A stretch of 64,000 nucleotides of DNA from contig NC_092190.1 of NCBI RefSeq assembly GCF_043641665.1, positions 10,317,548-10,381,547 of the forward strand, written 5' to 3'. The position numbers and the translations under genes were made by a program. Every line of letters begins with the position of its first letter. Positions within the stretch are counted from its first letter, which is position 1. Source of the stretch: Enoplosus armatus. Its lineage: Eukaryota > Chordata > Actinopteri > Centrarchiformes > Enoplosidae. Below, in pieces: positions 40,605-55,600 of the stretch. The notes under the pieces are model-generated. The model was given only the letters and a program-made list of their open reading frames with translations, ran no database searches and was not told where the DNA came from.

Positions 40605-43600
40605 CACCCCACCTCCCTCCCTTACCTCCATCTATATTCCTTAGATTTGTGCTTCTCCCCCAAACAGTAATCAACTTCCTCATAAACCTGACAGCTCCCT
40701 CCGTTAACATGCAAGTGTGTGTTATTGTGTGTGTGTGTGTGTGTGTGTGTGTACTGCATAGTGGGTAGTAAAGGGGAGTGCCAACCCTGACAATTCACTT
40801 CAAGGTCCAGTAAAAGTCAATAGGGGTCTGGTTGGACGAAGTTATCAGCTGACAGACAGATATAGCTTCCTCTGTCTGTCAGGAGGCCACTCTCGCCACT
40901 GACCACCTTCACTCACAGCTTTACGCAAAACAGCTGGAAAAACCTTGAAGTGTATGTGGTGCTTTGAGAGTTGTTCTGTAAAGATGTGAAATACAAATCC
41001 ACCAGCACATAATCCTGCGACAGACTGACAGTGTTGTGACTTAGATGTTAATATCCTGGAGTGAAATCGTTCCTTTATAACAATAACAAGACAGTAAACA
41101 ACATAACAATGTGTACAGTGAAATATGTGAACATGGTATACTTGCCCTCCCTAGCCTAGTTGCACACAATCTGACAATAAAAATAAAATCAAAATAATAA
41201 GACAATAAAAAACGGTCACTACAGAAACAATTTATCTGAAGTTCCTGTTATAGCACAAAAAGCTCCAAGGCCATCGGACACAGATTATGGTGAAGGAAGG
41301 CATGATCTGTGAGCCATTGATCCAGAGGCATTAATCATGTGCCTGAGCTCACATGATAAGTGCTGACAGATATAAACGAGATGGCGCCGGCTGGCAGACA
41401 CACAGGCTGCGAGGGGTTAACAAGTTGACTTCTGACCCCGACACGCTCCCCGCCAGAATGTGATGAATCCACCTCAGACGTCGGAGATGGAAATTTGTTA
41501 AAACTACGCTGCATGTGGTTCATAATGGCAGTTGTTACATGCAGTGACGGCCACAGAATCAATAACAACTAGTAGATATGTGCTGAAAGCTCTCCCTGGG
41601 GCTGTCATTGCTGAGCTGGATACTGTCAGAGCCCAGTGGAAATCATCCACAGTTAAGCGCTCCCATACACTTTTGAATTTAGATATATTTAGCCTTATAT
41701 TTAACTCTCCTATCTAAAATCGCATGTGTATGAAGGTTCAAAATAATTCCAAAGCTCTCTCAAATAAAATACTAACATACTCATACTGTGCATTCTACAA
41801 TTTGGATTTTCTTATTTTTTTTGTTTATTCCCAAAAAATGTAATCCAGTGTCAGTGTCCCTTAAACCTTATTTTCAAAGAGTTGTGACAAAGAAATGTAC
41901 CAGAAGCAGCATGTTTTATAATCAAGCAATGACCTTATCATTCTCAACTGATTACACACATCTGCTCAGCTGTGATCGGCCATGCTGCAGTGTTGTGATG
42001 TGTCGTAAACAACAGAGTCTGCTGCAAAAACTGTAACGATGACACTTGTTCTAAATCAGCTTAACGCATTTTTGTCTGCACTTTCTGTTGTTGCACATTG
42101 ACCATCATGCAGATACTAATGCTAGGATAAACCCTATAACTGAGGACAATTTTTCACCACAACATAAAATAATTCCTCACATATGCACCAAGATCAACAA
42201 ATAGTTGTTTTTGTTAAAACTATAAGAGAACTATAAGAATGTGCAATAATTGCTTGGTGAACCACTGTTCTGTTTAGAGGAAGGAGGGCTACATTATCAG
42301 CAGAACCCCCCCCCCATCCAAAAATAATTCAACTGGTGTGAAGTAGAGTTCAATGCAGCCAGGGGCTTGCTGTTCGTCGTTTGACTTCAAAGGACTTAGA
42401 GTTCAGAAGTTTTAAATTCATCATTTACAAGCACGGAAAGTGGGTCAATCCTACAACTGTAACCCCGCTGGGTTTTGAGCTATAGATGAGAGTTTTGGAA
42501 CAGAAAGTGTCTCTCATGGATCACATGGTTGCATTGCTACACCTTTCCCTGCTTAAGTTTAGACACTGAAAGCTAGTATCTCACAGAGAACTATGATATG
42601 ACAGATGAGAAAAAGAAAGAAGACCAATTTTTTATTTTTTAAATCAGCTGAAGTGCATCGGTGGTGAACAAGACAGCCAAACTAATTTTTATGTTCTTCA
42701 AGAGGCTGTATTTTTAACACTTTGTCGAAAAAGGTAGAAGCAGAATTAGGGCAAGTCTGCAATTAACTCTAATCACTTACCACATATTTTCTGCCAGAGT
42801 TCAGAGTTTCATAAGAAGTGAACTTAAGAAGACATAATTGAGGCACTAGAAGAAGTAAGACTTGATGAGTATCTTGTGGGCTGTGGCTTTGAATAGAAAG
42901 TCAGCTAAGATGTAACACATGGAGATCAAGAACCCCTCTGCATCCTGATGCATGTATATGAGCCAAATTGAGAACTGGCCTGAGCTGAACTCAATACGAA
43001 AAGGTGGTAACACTAACCCTGTAATATTTTTGTGGAATCATTCATAAACACTATTCCTCCTGTTGTGCGTTCATTTGCTAAGAGACAAACCACTGTGCCT
43101 CTGAACTGCCAGTTAATCCTGCCGGGGTCTCAAAGACGGACATTAATCAGAGCCAGGAATAGGTTTAGGAATGCATTTGGAAATGGGTTGGGAATGAGAC
43201 AGTTTAGAAATGGCTTATTCCCTCTCCTGCTGTGGAGGCAGGAGATAAGAGAATTAACATTACTGCCAATCTGGACACAGAGCGACAATGCACCCAGACT
43301 TCACAACTTCACATCAACCCCCCCCGCCCACTTTCCCGACAAGACAAGCTTGGTAACATCTGTCAGCAAAAACATCTCCACTTCTCTGAGTAGGAACTGG
43401 AGACAGGAAATCAAGGACAGAGAAGCAGAGGACGAGGGGAGGGTAAACGGAGAAAGAGATGGAGGAAGACAATAGATTAGCACTTATTAGCAGTACTATT
43501 CCTTCCTGTGCCAATCAAAGATAAAGCTGCCAGTCAAACTCCTCTAGCGAGACCACTGTTCAGCTGCTCATTAAAATGTAAACCTGTTATATTCGTGGGG

Positions 43601-46600
43601 AAGATCTCCTCACTTACAGCTCTGATAAGGCAGCAGCTTGAGAACAGAGCAGAATGACTGGGCACTGGCAGGGTCTGTGGTGGAGGAGATGGGTGTCAAA
43701 ATGAATGAATAGAAGAAAAGGGATATTGCATCTCTATCGGAAATATGGCTTTACTGAAGCTATTTTTACCCTGGTAGACAGGAAGAGCCTTGGGCTCCCC
43801 TTTCAGAAAACATCTTTCCATCTGATCATACCAGAAAAAGACACTCAAGTGTTTATCTTACCCTAAAGAAAAAAAGCACTCCGTGCAAATGTGCACCATT
43901 TTGGAAATGAAGATGTTCAAGTGTCCTATCTTACTTTGCTAGTCTCCTCACTACCACATACTGTCACAATCACACAAGCATGCGCAAGGGCACATTCATA
44001 CACATGCAAGTATATGCAGTCAAATATTAACCACTTAGTATCAAAGGACATTCAAGCTGTGAAAGCTGAAAAAATGTTTGGGTGTTGCTAGACTCAGCTG
44101 GAAAAATGTTTGAACTTTTCACAGTGCTGAATCTGTTTTTTTGAATTTCTGAGAAATTTTCTTCTTCTTTCTTTCTTTACCCCCTGCTCTCTCCCCACAG
44201 GGCTGAGTTCTGTGTATATATGACCTCATTTACTAGAAAGTAGTTCTGTCTTGGTAGTGAATGGGAGACATTTAGTTACTGCCTCCCAGGGAGCCGTATT
44301 AAATCTCTCTCTCTCTCTCATGGTATTGCCTATCATGAAAGCATAACTCACTGCATAAATTGCATTTGGCGTATCTATGTATATCACACCCTGCTCTGCA
44401 AACTAGGAAGCCTGCATGAATCTTTGCTTCGAGGGAAATTAAACACATGCAAATACACAAACACCCAACATACACATGAACCAACAGTCACACAGCCGCT
44501 ACAAGGCTGACAGATTCACTCTGCGCAGCATTTGCCTGGCAGCTCTTCAAACATATCCATTCCTCTCAGGAACATCTCTTTCCTGCCCCACAGACAGACA
44601 GTCAGCAATCACTCAGGACCCAATCAGCAGAACCAGGCTGTACTGGATTCTACCGAGCTCCAGACTGTAGTTAACCCTCCCTGGGTCTAATCAACACCAG
44701 CAGAACACACCCAGCCCACTGAGTGACTGGGCTGGATGTGCATGCCCTCCCCTGCAGCTGGCGCTTCTCTCATTATGGACCTAATCAGTACAACCACAGC
44801 TCTTGTCAAGACAGACCCGACAAGAGCTGGAAACATCCCCCACAGAACAAGCTCTCTCTTTGATATCATGCTAATGCCCAATTTCTAAATATTCGCATTT
44901 TGAGTGATTCAGCTGGGTTTGTGAGAGAATGGAAAGTCGTGTTTCAGACCCTCAGTAATCCAAAACCCCTCATCAATGGAAGACGCTCCACTTGGACAGA
45001 AATTCTGGATGACTAACGTGAATACAGCCACTGGTTCAAAGCTAATTCGAAACATGGAGCTAGTATGCCGACCCATTCGAAAACACTAATCTAATTTGTA
45101 GCTGACACGCTTGGAATTGGATCAACAAGAAAATGACTAAAACTACAGCCAAAATGTGCCCCCTCCCCCCCAATATAGTGCATGTTTGCAAGTGTGTTTC
45201 TTACCAGCAGCAGCAGCAGCACCACATCTGCATGGTCACATACACACGCAACATGCAGGGCTGTCCACAGGTCTTCGTCCTGCAGATTGACATTCAGGCC
45301 TCGCTCAATCAGAAGTTCCGCCGCAAACACATTGTCATGGCGAGCACACTGCAGAACGCAAGGACAGTAGATTTCCTTTTTATTAGTTTGCATGAATGTA
45401 TAATTCCTGAGGCATTGTTAACTATAAACGGTACACATGAATGGTTCAGTGCATAACGATTAATGTATGTGAAAAATGTCCAGCAATTGTAATAATTACA
45501 TTGTTGTATTGCCACAGGTGCAACTTGTGTGCAGGAATTAGCAAAATGATAATGATGAAGACATGGAGAATGGTTACTGGCGCACCATCATGTCAGATGT
45601 CCTTCCTGATATTTCTCAGCCATTTGTAGCATAATATGCTCACCCTCCCAGAGCAAAATAATAGGCATATTCTTTATTTTGTTTTGACACACATGCACAC
45701 TAGGGCTACTTTCTTAAATTATGTTATCAGTTGGAACGTGTTTTCGCTGTAACATTTTCTTATTCTAATCAATCAGATAGTGTGAAAGATTCAGAAGCCC
45801 AGAATTTATAGGAGTACTGTAGGTACCAGCAATCTAGTTAGGTGGACCAGCTTCAACGTTTAAAAAATGAACAACTTTAATCTGAATCCCCCATACATGG
45901 ACACATGCATGCATAGAGAGTTGATAAAATACAACAGTAGTGGATGATTGGCAACATGAGTTCAGATTGTGTTACCACTTATTCAACAGATCAAAATATA
46001 AATAAAAAATAAAACTGGGAGCGAGGGTAGGCCGATATGATGATACACACCAGGGGACGATAATATGTCAGTGTGTAATAGACATAAAATGTGTAATATG
46101 ATTCTTGTACCAATGTGATTGAAATACATTGATTTATTAGTATAGAAGAAAGATTAGTATAGGCTTATATTTGTCAAAAAGGTGTGTGTGTGTGTGTGTG
46201 TATATCTTACCAGGTGTAGCAAGGATCCCCCAGAAGAAATGGGAGTGTTGGGGTCTGCTCCCTCCTTCAAGAGACGCAACACTGCAACACAACAAACATC
46301 CATATGTTAACACCTGCTGTATGTGAAGACAGACAGGGTGCTTAGGGCATGTACAGAAGATGCATACACACTCAGACAGACACAAAAACAAACACACAGA
46401 CACACTGATCTCTGCCACTCACTATCAAAACCAATATATGTCGAATGTCCTCTGACCGTCCTTGACACATGTGGATCAGTGTTAAGGCTGTGTGTGTTTG
46501 GTGGCTCCTTGCTCCAGCAGCAGGTCAGAAAGCCTCTCGGTTACACACATTCACATCACATACTGTAAGCTCCAGTGAGCCGCACAGCCCACTCACGCAC

Positions 46601-49600
46601 TGACACAGATCTACTGGAGAAAACACAAACCATTACAAGCAAGTTCACGCAGTCAGCCATAAACAAATGAGCGGACAGCAGTAGGCTAAACAAGGTCACA
46701 GTGATTTTACTATACCACTGATGATATCTTTTACTCAACATGTACAAAAAATGAATGAGAGCACAGCAGGAAAGAGTGAGCAAGAGAAAGAGAGAGAGAG
46801 AGAGAGAGTACTGGAGTGTGTGACAGATAAATAAAGCAGAATGGACAAAGAGGGCGAGGTTGAGAGGGAGGTGGAGCGCTGCGGTTTGGACATATGTGAT
46901 TTCACTGACACTGACAGTACTAGATGGATACTGACTAAACCCTGGAAGACCTCATACCAGCAAAACAGCCACCACTGTCACGCAATCCCACCACACACAC
47001 AAACAACACACAGTCAAACACTGGAGTCTTTAAGCAAAGCCAATGGCTCTGAGGACAGTAACCATGGTAATTACAGAGGTGGTAATTCCATCTAATGAAC
47101 TCTGTTGAGGACCCCCATGAGGTCATTTCACTTAAAGGGTCATTATCTAGACAGACCTTAAATAACCTCATCCAACCTACACACAGCAAGCATGTTTTAA
47201 AACAGAAGATGCCTGTTAATAATCATGAGCTTATCTGAAAATAATATCAATACTAATAAACAGGTTTATTGATATATATAAATAAATAAACACCCCTTTG
47301 ACACAGTCAGTAAATGAACATGTAATGTAGAAATTCAAAATATTTGCTGAACCTTTGATAACTTATTTCTTTTCTTTTTACTTTTTATAGTCTATAATTA
47401 ATAAAGAAAATATACAAGTAATATTAATCCATAATATAAGTATGTTATAAAAGTAATTGTCTGTTGTAATCAACTTATTTTGACTGAACAATGAATAAGA
47501 ATAAGAGAAAGCATCTAAGAAGCTGTAACCTGCAAATGTCAAATGGTATTTCTATTTGAGAAATTACTTACACATTTATCAATTATCAATACTGTCATCA
47601 GTTAGTTTTCTGTCAGTTGATGAATCAGTTGGTTGACTAATTGTTTCAGAAGCACATGCACACATATCAAACAGGCCGAACACTGTGCACATTTTCCCAC
47701 TCTTCTAATGGCCTTCAGTACTTAATGGCCAACCTTGGAGTCAATCAGCACAATTATCTCCCATTTCCTCAACACACATCAGGGGCTCAAGACTGTAAAA
47801 CACCAATTAAGGCTCATCTAGCGCTAAAGTCATTACCAGGGATAATGCTCTTGCTTACTAACAGTATATCACAGTGCTGCTCATTGTTGAACGTGGAGAA
47901 GTGATTTTTAAGCGAGGTATCACATGATTTGCTTCTTAATGAACATACAATATGAAGTCTGGTAAGTGTCAGTGGACAGGACAGTCTCTGGTCTGTAAAA
48001 TGTCCCATCTGTTGGAGCCAGTTAGTGTTAGTCTTTGATAGAAGAACCCACTGGTGTTTTATGGCACATTATTGAATGTCAGGTTGAAGGTCAACAGCTA
48101 CGAATTGACCACCAGGCAGTTAAGAAAAAAATCAAAGCGTTTGTCTGGCAATATGGCCATTAGGAATCAATAGTACTGTTGTACCATTGGCAGATTTGTC
48201 AAGACCAACCAGTGTTGTGGTCTGTGTGTGAAGCAGCCCACGTATCCACCGTGTCTATTTAGTAATGAGCTTGCCAGCAATATTAGGTAATGATTTTAAT
48301 CTTTCTTTTAAGATTTGTGTAATAAGTGTAGGATACACTTTTGATGTCTGTATGAACATTGACACAGGTTTTGCTTTCTGTAATTATTCTTCTTATTCAT
48401 ACTGGCCATCCAGGGATCCCTGCAAAAGACAAAAGCCATAGTCCCTGTTCTCAAAAATACATTCAAAGTTCAGCTGAAGCTAATATGAGGCTTCTGCAGT
48501 CAGAGTTAGACAAATCAAGTGGGTATCTTCCTTCTTTAGCAACGAAATTCCCTCTTTATGTTACTAGCCCTCCACAGCACGGAAGAACACTCCAGGGAAC
48601 ACAAAGACTTAAAAAAACGGTAGATCTGAAAGATATCCACTTGATTTTCCGAATTTGGACCACCAAAGCTCGCATAGCTTCAGAATAAATTAAATAATTA
48701 AATTACAATTTTCCACAAGTAGTGTGGATTTCGTCCTCCATCTCTTCCAATGGAGGCAGCTTGGGAAGGGATCTCTTAAAGACCAGTATGAACAGGTTTA
48801 ATGACGACAGCAACAACAGTTGAGCGTATGGCCTGTCCTTAAACTCTGATTTGGCAGTGGAAATCAGTTCTGATGTATTAGTAAAAGGGATTTTAACCAC
48901 ACAGAGAGATAAAGCCATACGTCAAGTCAACACCAGAATGCATATGAATTACTTTCTTCTTAAAGCTCTAAAGCAGCTGGAAATGGCAACCAATCTGATT
49001 GGCTTAACATGATTTCTAACTGTGCTGATAAATACTATAAAGCAGGGATAAGCTGCTGTGGCCTTTCTATAGTTAAAGATGTGTTATCATATAGTAGAGT
49101 TTCATTTTATTCAGTGATAAACTAACAAAAGGAACTTTAAACTAAAAAAGTAACATAATCCAAGCACATATGTGAGTAGTACTGAGGAAAATGATCTAAT
49201 TAAGTGCAAAGTTAAAGAGTGTTCAGTCTATTTAGGAGGCGTTGCAGGTTTACAGTAAAGGCAGTGTTTATCTCTCTTGTAATGTAGTCGAAAGGGAAAA
49301 GGAACACTGGTCATCAAAGAGATTTATATCCACTGAAAGATTTACACACCTGCAGTGGAGCAGCTATATGCTTGTCCCACAGCAACAACAGTCATTTTCT
49401 CTCTATATGTCAGTTGGTGTGTGATTATATGCTGATCTCAAGCTTTGGTTTCAGAGTGTGTGTGTGTGTTACCCCTCTATCAGAAGGCTGCTGATTGGGA
49501 AATGTAGAGTGGGCCGCAAAGTCGGCTGTCATTTTGTGGAAAATTGCAAAACAGCTGTTCGAGACATATGTGGAGTTTCCATGGCAACCAGATAGGAACT

Positions 49601-52600
49601 GGTAGCAGAGGGGAAAAGAGGGAGAGAGGACGAGAGCGAGTAACCTAAATAAGGTATAGATTGACAGCCAAACTGCAGCTAAAACCATGAACAAAAAGTT
49701 AATTAGTACTTCTCAGACTCCTGATGACTCACCTGCCCGCCTCAAAATCTATGCTGTCATTCAAACTGGCAGAGATCCTGTCCTTAACCTGTCTTTGTGT
49801 TTGTGTAAGACCTGAATACAGCTCTTCAGGATCTCTTGCCTACGCAGAAGATTTCAAAGTACACTTGACAGTTAAAAAAGAAATGACCACTTCTCCACTG
49901 CTGAAAAGAGAATTTAGATATACTCTCCTATGCCTATGTAAAAAAAAACATAATACCACAAACCTCCACAACAAGCTATGTAAGTGCTAACGATATTGTT
50001 CGTTGTTGAACTTGAACTTCTTGAAGTAGATATGATGTGCGTGTTGAATGGGCATGTTCTGTAGATACAGGGCAAGGTTAAAAGTAGCGTTCTTCAGCCT
50101 CTCTTTTCAATTCTTTGGCTCGTCGTTATCTTACTGGACCGTGATATTCCATGAATTTCATAAAATCCCTGTAATGTATCCTCCATCACATGCCAGTTAC
50201 AGCAGTATTGCCAATTTTCTTCATCTAGCAAGCCAGACATATTCTCCCAATGTACAGCATCATTCCCCCATATGAGATTCTGTTCAAATCCCTTACCCTT
50301 ATAAATGCTTCTGTCTCTTCGGTCCTTATCACACAGTCATAGCCACAAGAGGCACCGTCTCACCTCGCTGCCCCATGTTTCTGAAATGAGCTTAGACATT
50401 TTCCCTTTGTTTTGATCCTGATGAAAAAAGCTACGATAAACTTTTCCAATAATGCTTAACTCTAAATGCAGATGATCGTATGATGAGTTCTGTAAGATGG
50501 AACAGGCGTCTCCTGCCTGCGTGTTCACAAATTACATGATTTTATGGATTTCAGGTGTTAAAAGTCTCTGCTACGATGCCATACATTTACAGCAAACACA
50601 CCAGGGTGTTAATGCATCACGAAATTACATTTGCCAAAGTATTACAAGGTCTAATCTACAATTCCAGAAATGTTAACCAAAAGCGCTGTGTAAATAGCCT
50701 CCATAAAACAAAACAGTGTATATATATATATACGTACAATAATTTGTACTCACGATTAATGAATCATGATATATTGCATAATGTGCACTGTATTGTAGTA
50801 CAGTAGCTGAAGTCTCCTCAGGAAATCCAGCACACAGACTGACTAGGAAAATGCAATAGTTTGCGAGCAGCAAAGGGAAACACTGCAAATGAGTGAATGT
50901 GTTTTAATCCACTGCTGACCATATTTGAGAAATAAGTCACCCTCTTAGTTTAAATGTTAATTGAAATATTAATACATAGAAAGAAAACATCTAAATTGAA
51001 TTTCAACTTCAAACTGAGCAGCGTAGACCTCTGTGAGAAAATGAGTTCACAAAGTACTTCTATTTTCCACGCTGTCGTACATCTTCTGCTTCCTCTCATA
51101 TTAACCTGCACTGCCGAACCTCTAAAGGAACACTGATGAGTCATCAAGTGAACCAAAGGTTTAACATTAGAAGCTCAGATAAACACCACTGCCAGAGAAA
51201 AGTTTCAATATGCTGCCTGATGATGCAGCTGACATTAAAGGGATCCCTCTTGTATCAGCATGAGAGTCGCAAGGTTTTAAATTGGATTCCAGTAAAAGAT
51301 ATCATGACATCGTTCTCTACCGCCTCTGTGGGCCTAGACCCCGTTCTGTCAAAAACATGACAGGTCTTTGACGTGCCTTTAATCCCAGCATGCTCTATTG
51401 CAGAGAAATATCAATGTATTCCTCTTACATTCCTATTCACCTATGTCTCCATCGCTCCTCTTCCCTCGCTGGTTTGTGTTTTACCATCTGGGGAGATTAT
51501 ATATAATTAAAATAAAGTGGCTGGCAGTAACAATGTGACATGTTTTCTCCACTCAACAGGACACCCGAGTGTTGGATTGACGTGGGGTGTTGATGGCAAG
51601 CTGACTGATAAATAGTCAGCTAAATGTCTGCAGGTTCCCAGGACATCACGACCACTCTGAATGGAACATTGATTTTCAGCTTCAGCTGCGGTGCCATCCA
51701 GCGCATCCATTACAATTCAGGTGTCAACAGGTGTCTAGAGAATATAATTCCCTTTGAAAAACACACCACATATAACAGAATATAGAGAAAGATACAGTTT
51801 AAAAACCTTAATCTGCATGAACACACCTACACACTAGATAAATCTATTCATTTAAATCATTTAAATATTAATCTGGGTTCAATACTGAGGACTAAGACTA
51901 TGAGCACCAGTGCCACCTTGTTGCAGAACTCCTCTGAGTTAAGTTGTATTTATGGGCTAGATTCAATGGGACAAAGGCCTGTTTAAACTTCCAGAAAATT
52001 GGCTGCTCTGTTTGTTAAGAAGCTTTGCTGCACTGATGTGGAGGCGGGCACTGCGTCAACACAAATGGCTGAACATTGTATAACACTGGACAGGGAGCAC
52101 ACGGTGTTCTTATTTTAGCCATGGTATGATTCAGTTTTATTAACTGTGTCTAAAGCAGTGCTCCAAAACACAACACAAGACTGAAAGCTGTTTCACTGTA
52201 ACTTGCTTCACTTCCTCATTATGAAGAACTGAGTGAACCATGTGCTGTGCCTGCAGGATGGATCTATACACTCTGATCAATAAATATAGGTAGCTATGCA
52301 GTATGTGTACCATACAGTAAATGCACCACATGTACCGTAATTACACATCCGTAAAGGGACAGAATATCTCAACCTCTTGACGCATAAGCACACATAACAT
52401 AGGCACAAGGGAAAAGCACTCTCCCATTAAAACAGAGACCCACCAGCACTGCGTCTGGCTTGGTTTTGGCGTCTCCATTTAAGAGGATTGGAAGTGTTTG
52501 TGGGTGATCTTTAGTGCCAGTGGGGAAAAAATTGACGTTATCTATTACAGTCCTCTGTGGTAGATAAAAAGTCAGAGGAACAACAAAGACATTAGGATTC

Positions 52601-55600
52601 AGTCTTTTGGGCACCATGAATGTCTTTCATGGCCACGCACCAAGGCTGTCGAGATATTTACAGGAGGCATCACAAGCAATTCCCAGATAATGTGATGTAA
52701 CAGTCCACTTTAGACTCTTACTAACAGGTGTTTCATCACCATCAGATGACTTAGAAAAACTGCTCTCCTCAAAAGAAAAGTCATCTTAAATTTACCTGAA
52801 CTGCTTTCTCACATTGTGTTTTGCCAGGAATCATCAACTCAGTGAGAACCATCTGAATGTCATTATTCTGTTGAAAGGGGAAGACTTGATTGTAGGTTCC
52901 ATGGCTTTGAGAGCAACAGCTGCTGCCGTTCCACATGTGTCCTGCTTTAAGTTAAGAGATTGGTTTGGGAAAAGCAATTTCACCAAATGTCAAAAAGTGA
53001 GCCAGATGTTTGCATATGACAGACAGGAATGGAAATTAGGTATAGTATGCTCCTATCTAACTATAGGGCTGTGTGCTATTGGTATTTTTTTTTTCACCTT
53101 AACCCTACAGTATCTTCCCTAACCTGATGTTTCTTCCCTGCTGCCTTTCAATTTCTTTTGCTTTCCAATTTTCCACTTTCTCACCATGTTCACCCTTTCC
53201 TCTATTCTCCACCCAGCTTCCCTTTATCGCACTCTCCTTCATCTTATTTCCTGTAAAAGACAAGCGATAAGAAAATAAATCCTTTTGTGACTGTGTATGT
53301 GTGTGATATCTCTGATTACCTGGCTGCCTTGTCAGCAGACTGAGTTTCTGCACTATCTATGAATCTAATTCTCAAACCAGCTCTCTAAAGCAGGCTTTAA
53401 TTGGGATATAACAAAGGCTCACCCAATCTCTCTGTCTATCTCTCTCATTCTATTTCCCTCTCAGCCTCTTTGTTTCTTTTGCCATTTCCTCTCAGAGTCT
53501 TATTTGGCTAATCTCTGTCTTTCTCTTTTGCATACTCACCAGTTCTTAAAAACGATGATGAGTCACCAAAACTTCCATCGTTTTTTTCATTAATCATCAC
53601 CATCTGGGGGACACAGTGCTGAAAATTGAAAACTACTCAAGTTGAGACATTTAACTTTTTCAAGATAACAGCAATGTTAAAGATATCATTGTCTATCAGC
53701 TAACAGTCGTTCATATTTGTTGGCCTCTTACGATGTTTCGACACAGTCTATCAGTCTCATTTCAAACTTCATCTCGTGGATCCCTTTAACAATAACACTG
53801 TGAGCATAAAATAATCAAGAAATCGTCATATCAGATATGATATAAGTACTTGCATCATAAAGAGGAAATCAGCACTCACATATCCTGTTTAATAATTCTA
53901 CTGAAGTCTGCTTTCCAGGCATCGTCAATGAGTCAAATGCAAATCCCTTATTCTTTTACCCCTTTTACCCCTATCCACCAGATTAACCCCTAGGCTCTCG
54001 TTGCAACAGGTGTGCGATTACGCAAGCCCTCATCTCTTGAAATACTTCTGTAGTAAGGGGGAAAAGCTCCAAAAATGTCCAAGCCTGAAGAAAATCCTAT
54101 CACTCTGTACAAAAGGAGAACGGGAGTGACTCAAGCGACAACAGCGAGAAAAGCAGTTATCACTCAGCTCACCAGTGAGGAAAGCTCGAGAATCATTGTC
54201 AAGTGCTGATCCATGCAACCAAGTGTTACCTCAAAGAGATAGACACTGCAATACAGATAGAAAAACAAGACAGGCCAAAGAGTAACATAAATTAATCATA
54301 ATGCTTGCAGGAAGTCCCTTGGCTCAAGGAGTCTGTTAGGAGACAATCTGTCCCTCATGCGCGGCTGCATGTGAGTCTACTATTTTGTTTAATCTAGGTC
54401 CAGTTCTTGCCTTGAACACCACCAAAAGGTCAGGCCTTCCCATAGCAAAACAAATGGTACCCTGCCAGCAGTTCAGTGCCTTGGTGGTGTCAGGGTGGTA
54501 GGTAGGCATTAGGCAGAGAGGTCTGCAGATCTGATTCATGCCAAGCCAAGGAAATCTGGTTTCAGTCTGGCTGTTGCAATGGCACACCAGCTGCTCCCAC
54601 AGACCAGCTGAACCTCACTGGCAGCCAGAGAGCAGAGATTAACACAGTGACCTGCAAAGACTGCTTGTAGGACTGACACAGATACACCCAGACAGCTGGG
54701 TAAATGACTGGCAAATCACTGGCATAGATGAAAAGAAAGACGGCGAGGTTGGACAAAAAAAATCAATGCCCTTTAGTGTAAAGTGTGAGGACCTCTTGAA
54801 TCTTATGGGCTCAATGACTATCCGATCTCACAAAAAAGACTGAGCCTGAGTTCTTGAGTGTGTCTTTACTGGGAGCCAAGCAGGCTGCAGTCCTGCTTAG
54901 ACCTGAGGCCAGATATGATTTACTGTGTGCCTGAGAGTCTCATAATACACTGACAGACACAAATAAATATTCTCAGACACAAATACAGACACAGAAAGGC
55001 AGACATTAAACATCTAGATGTTTACTAAAAGCAGTAATATATTGAGTGCAAGGCTCAGTAGGTGTGTGGAAGTGGGTAAAAGGCTCAGAAGTAGGGCTGC
55101 AACTGACGATTATTTTCATTATCAATTAATCATACAATTATTTTCTTGATTAATCGATTAATAATTCAGTACGTGATATTAGCAAGATCCCATTTGTTTG
55201 AAACAAATGGCTAACCATTCAGCCAAACAATGTGAAAACACATATGAAACCATAAATAATGAATACTAATCTTACAAACTAGCTATTATTCACTGCTGTG
55301 TCAGCCAGATCCAACAGACGCTGCGTCATATATAGACATCTTGTTACTTTTGGCATTTGTCTATCTTTGAAGAATATTTCAAACCCTCTTGTCGCTGCCA
55401 CTGAGCAGCGAAGTGACAGACAACAAAAGCAAATGGGCTTCTTTTACCTAGAGTCCAACAAAAAGCACCATTCTGTGGAAATACTGTTTGCTCTCAACAG
55501 CAGACATTATCAACTGTGCTAAGGTATTTTTATACTTGAGAGCTGTTTGTGTCAGGATAAAAGCTCCACTCTGTCCTCCTCAGTCAAGTGGACAGCTTCC

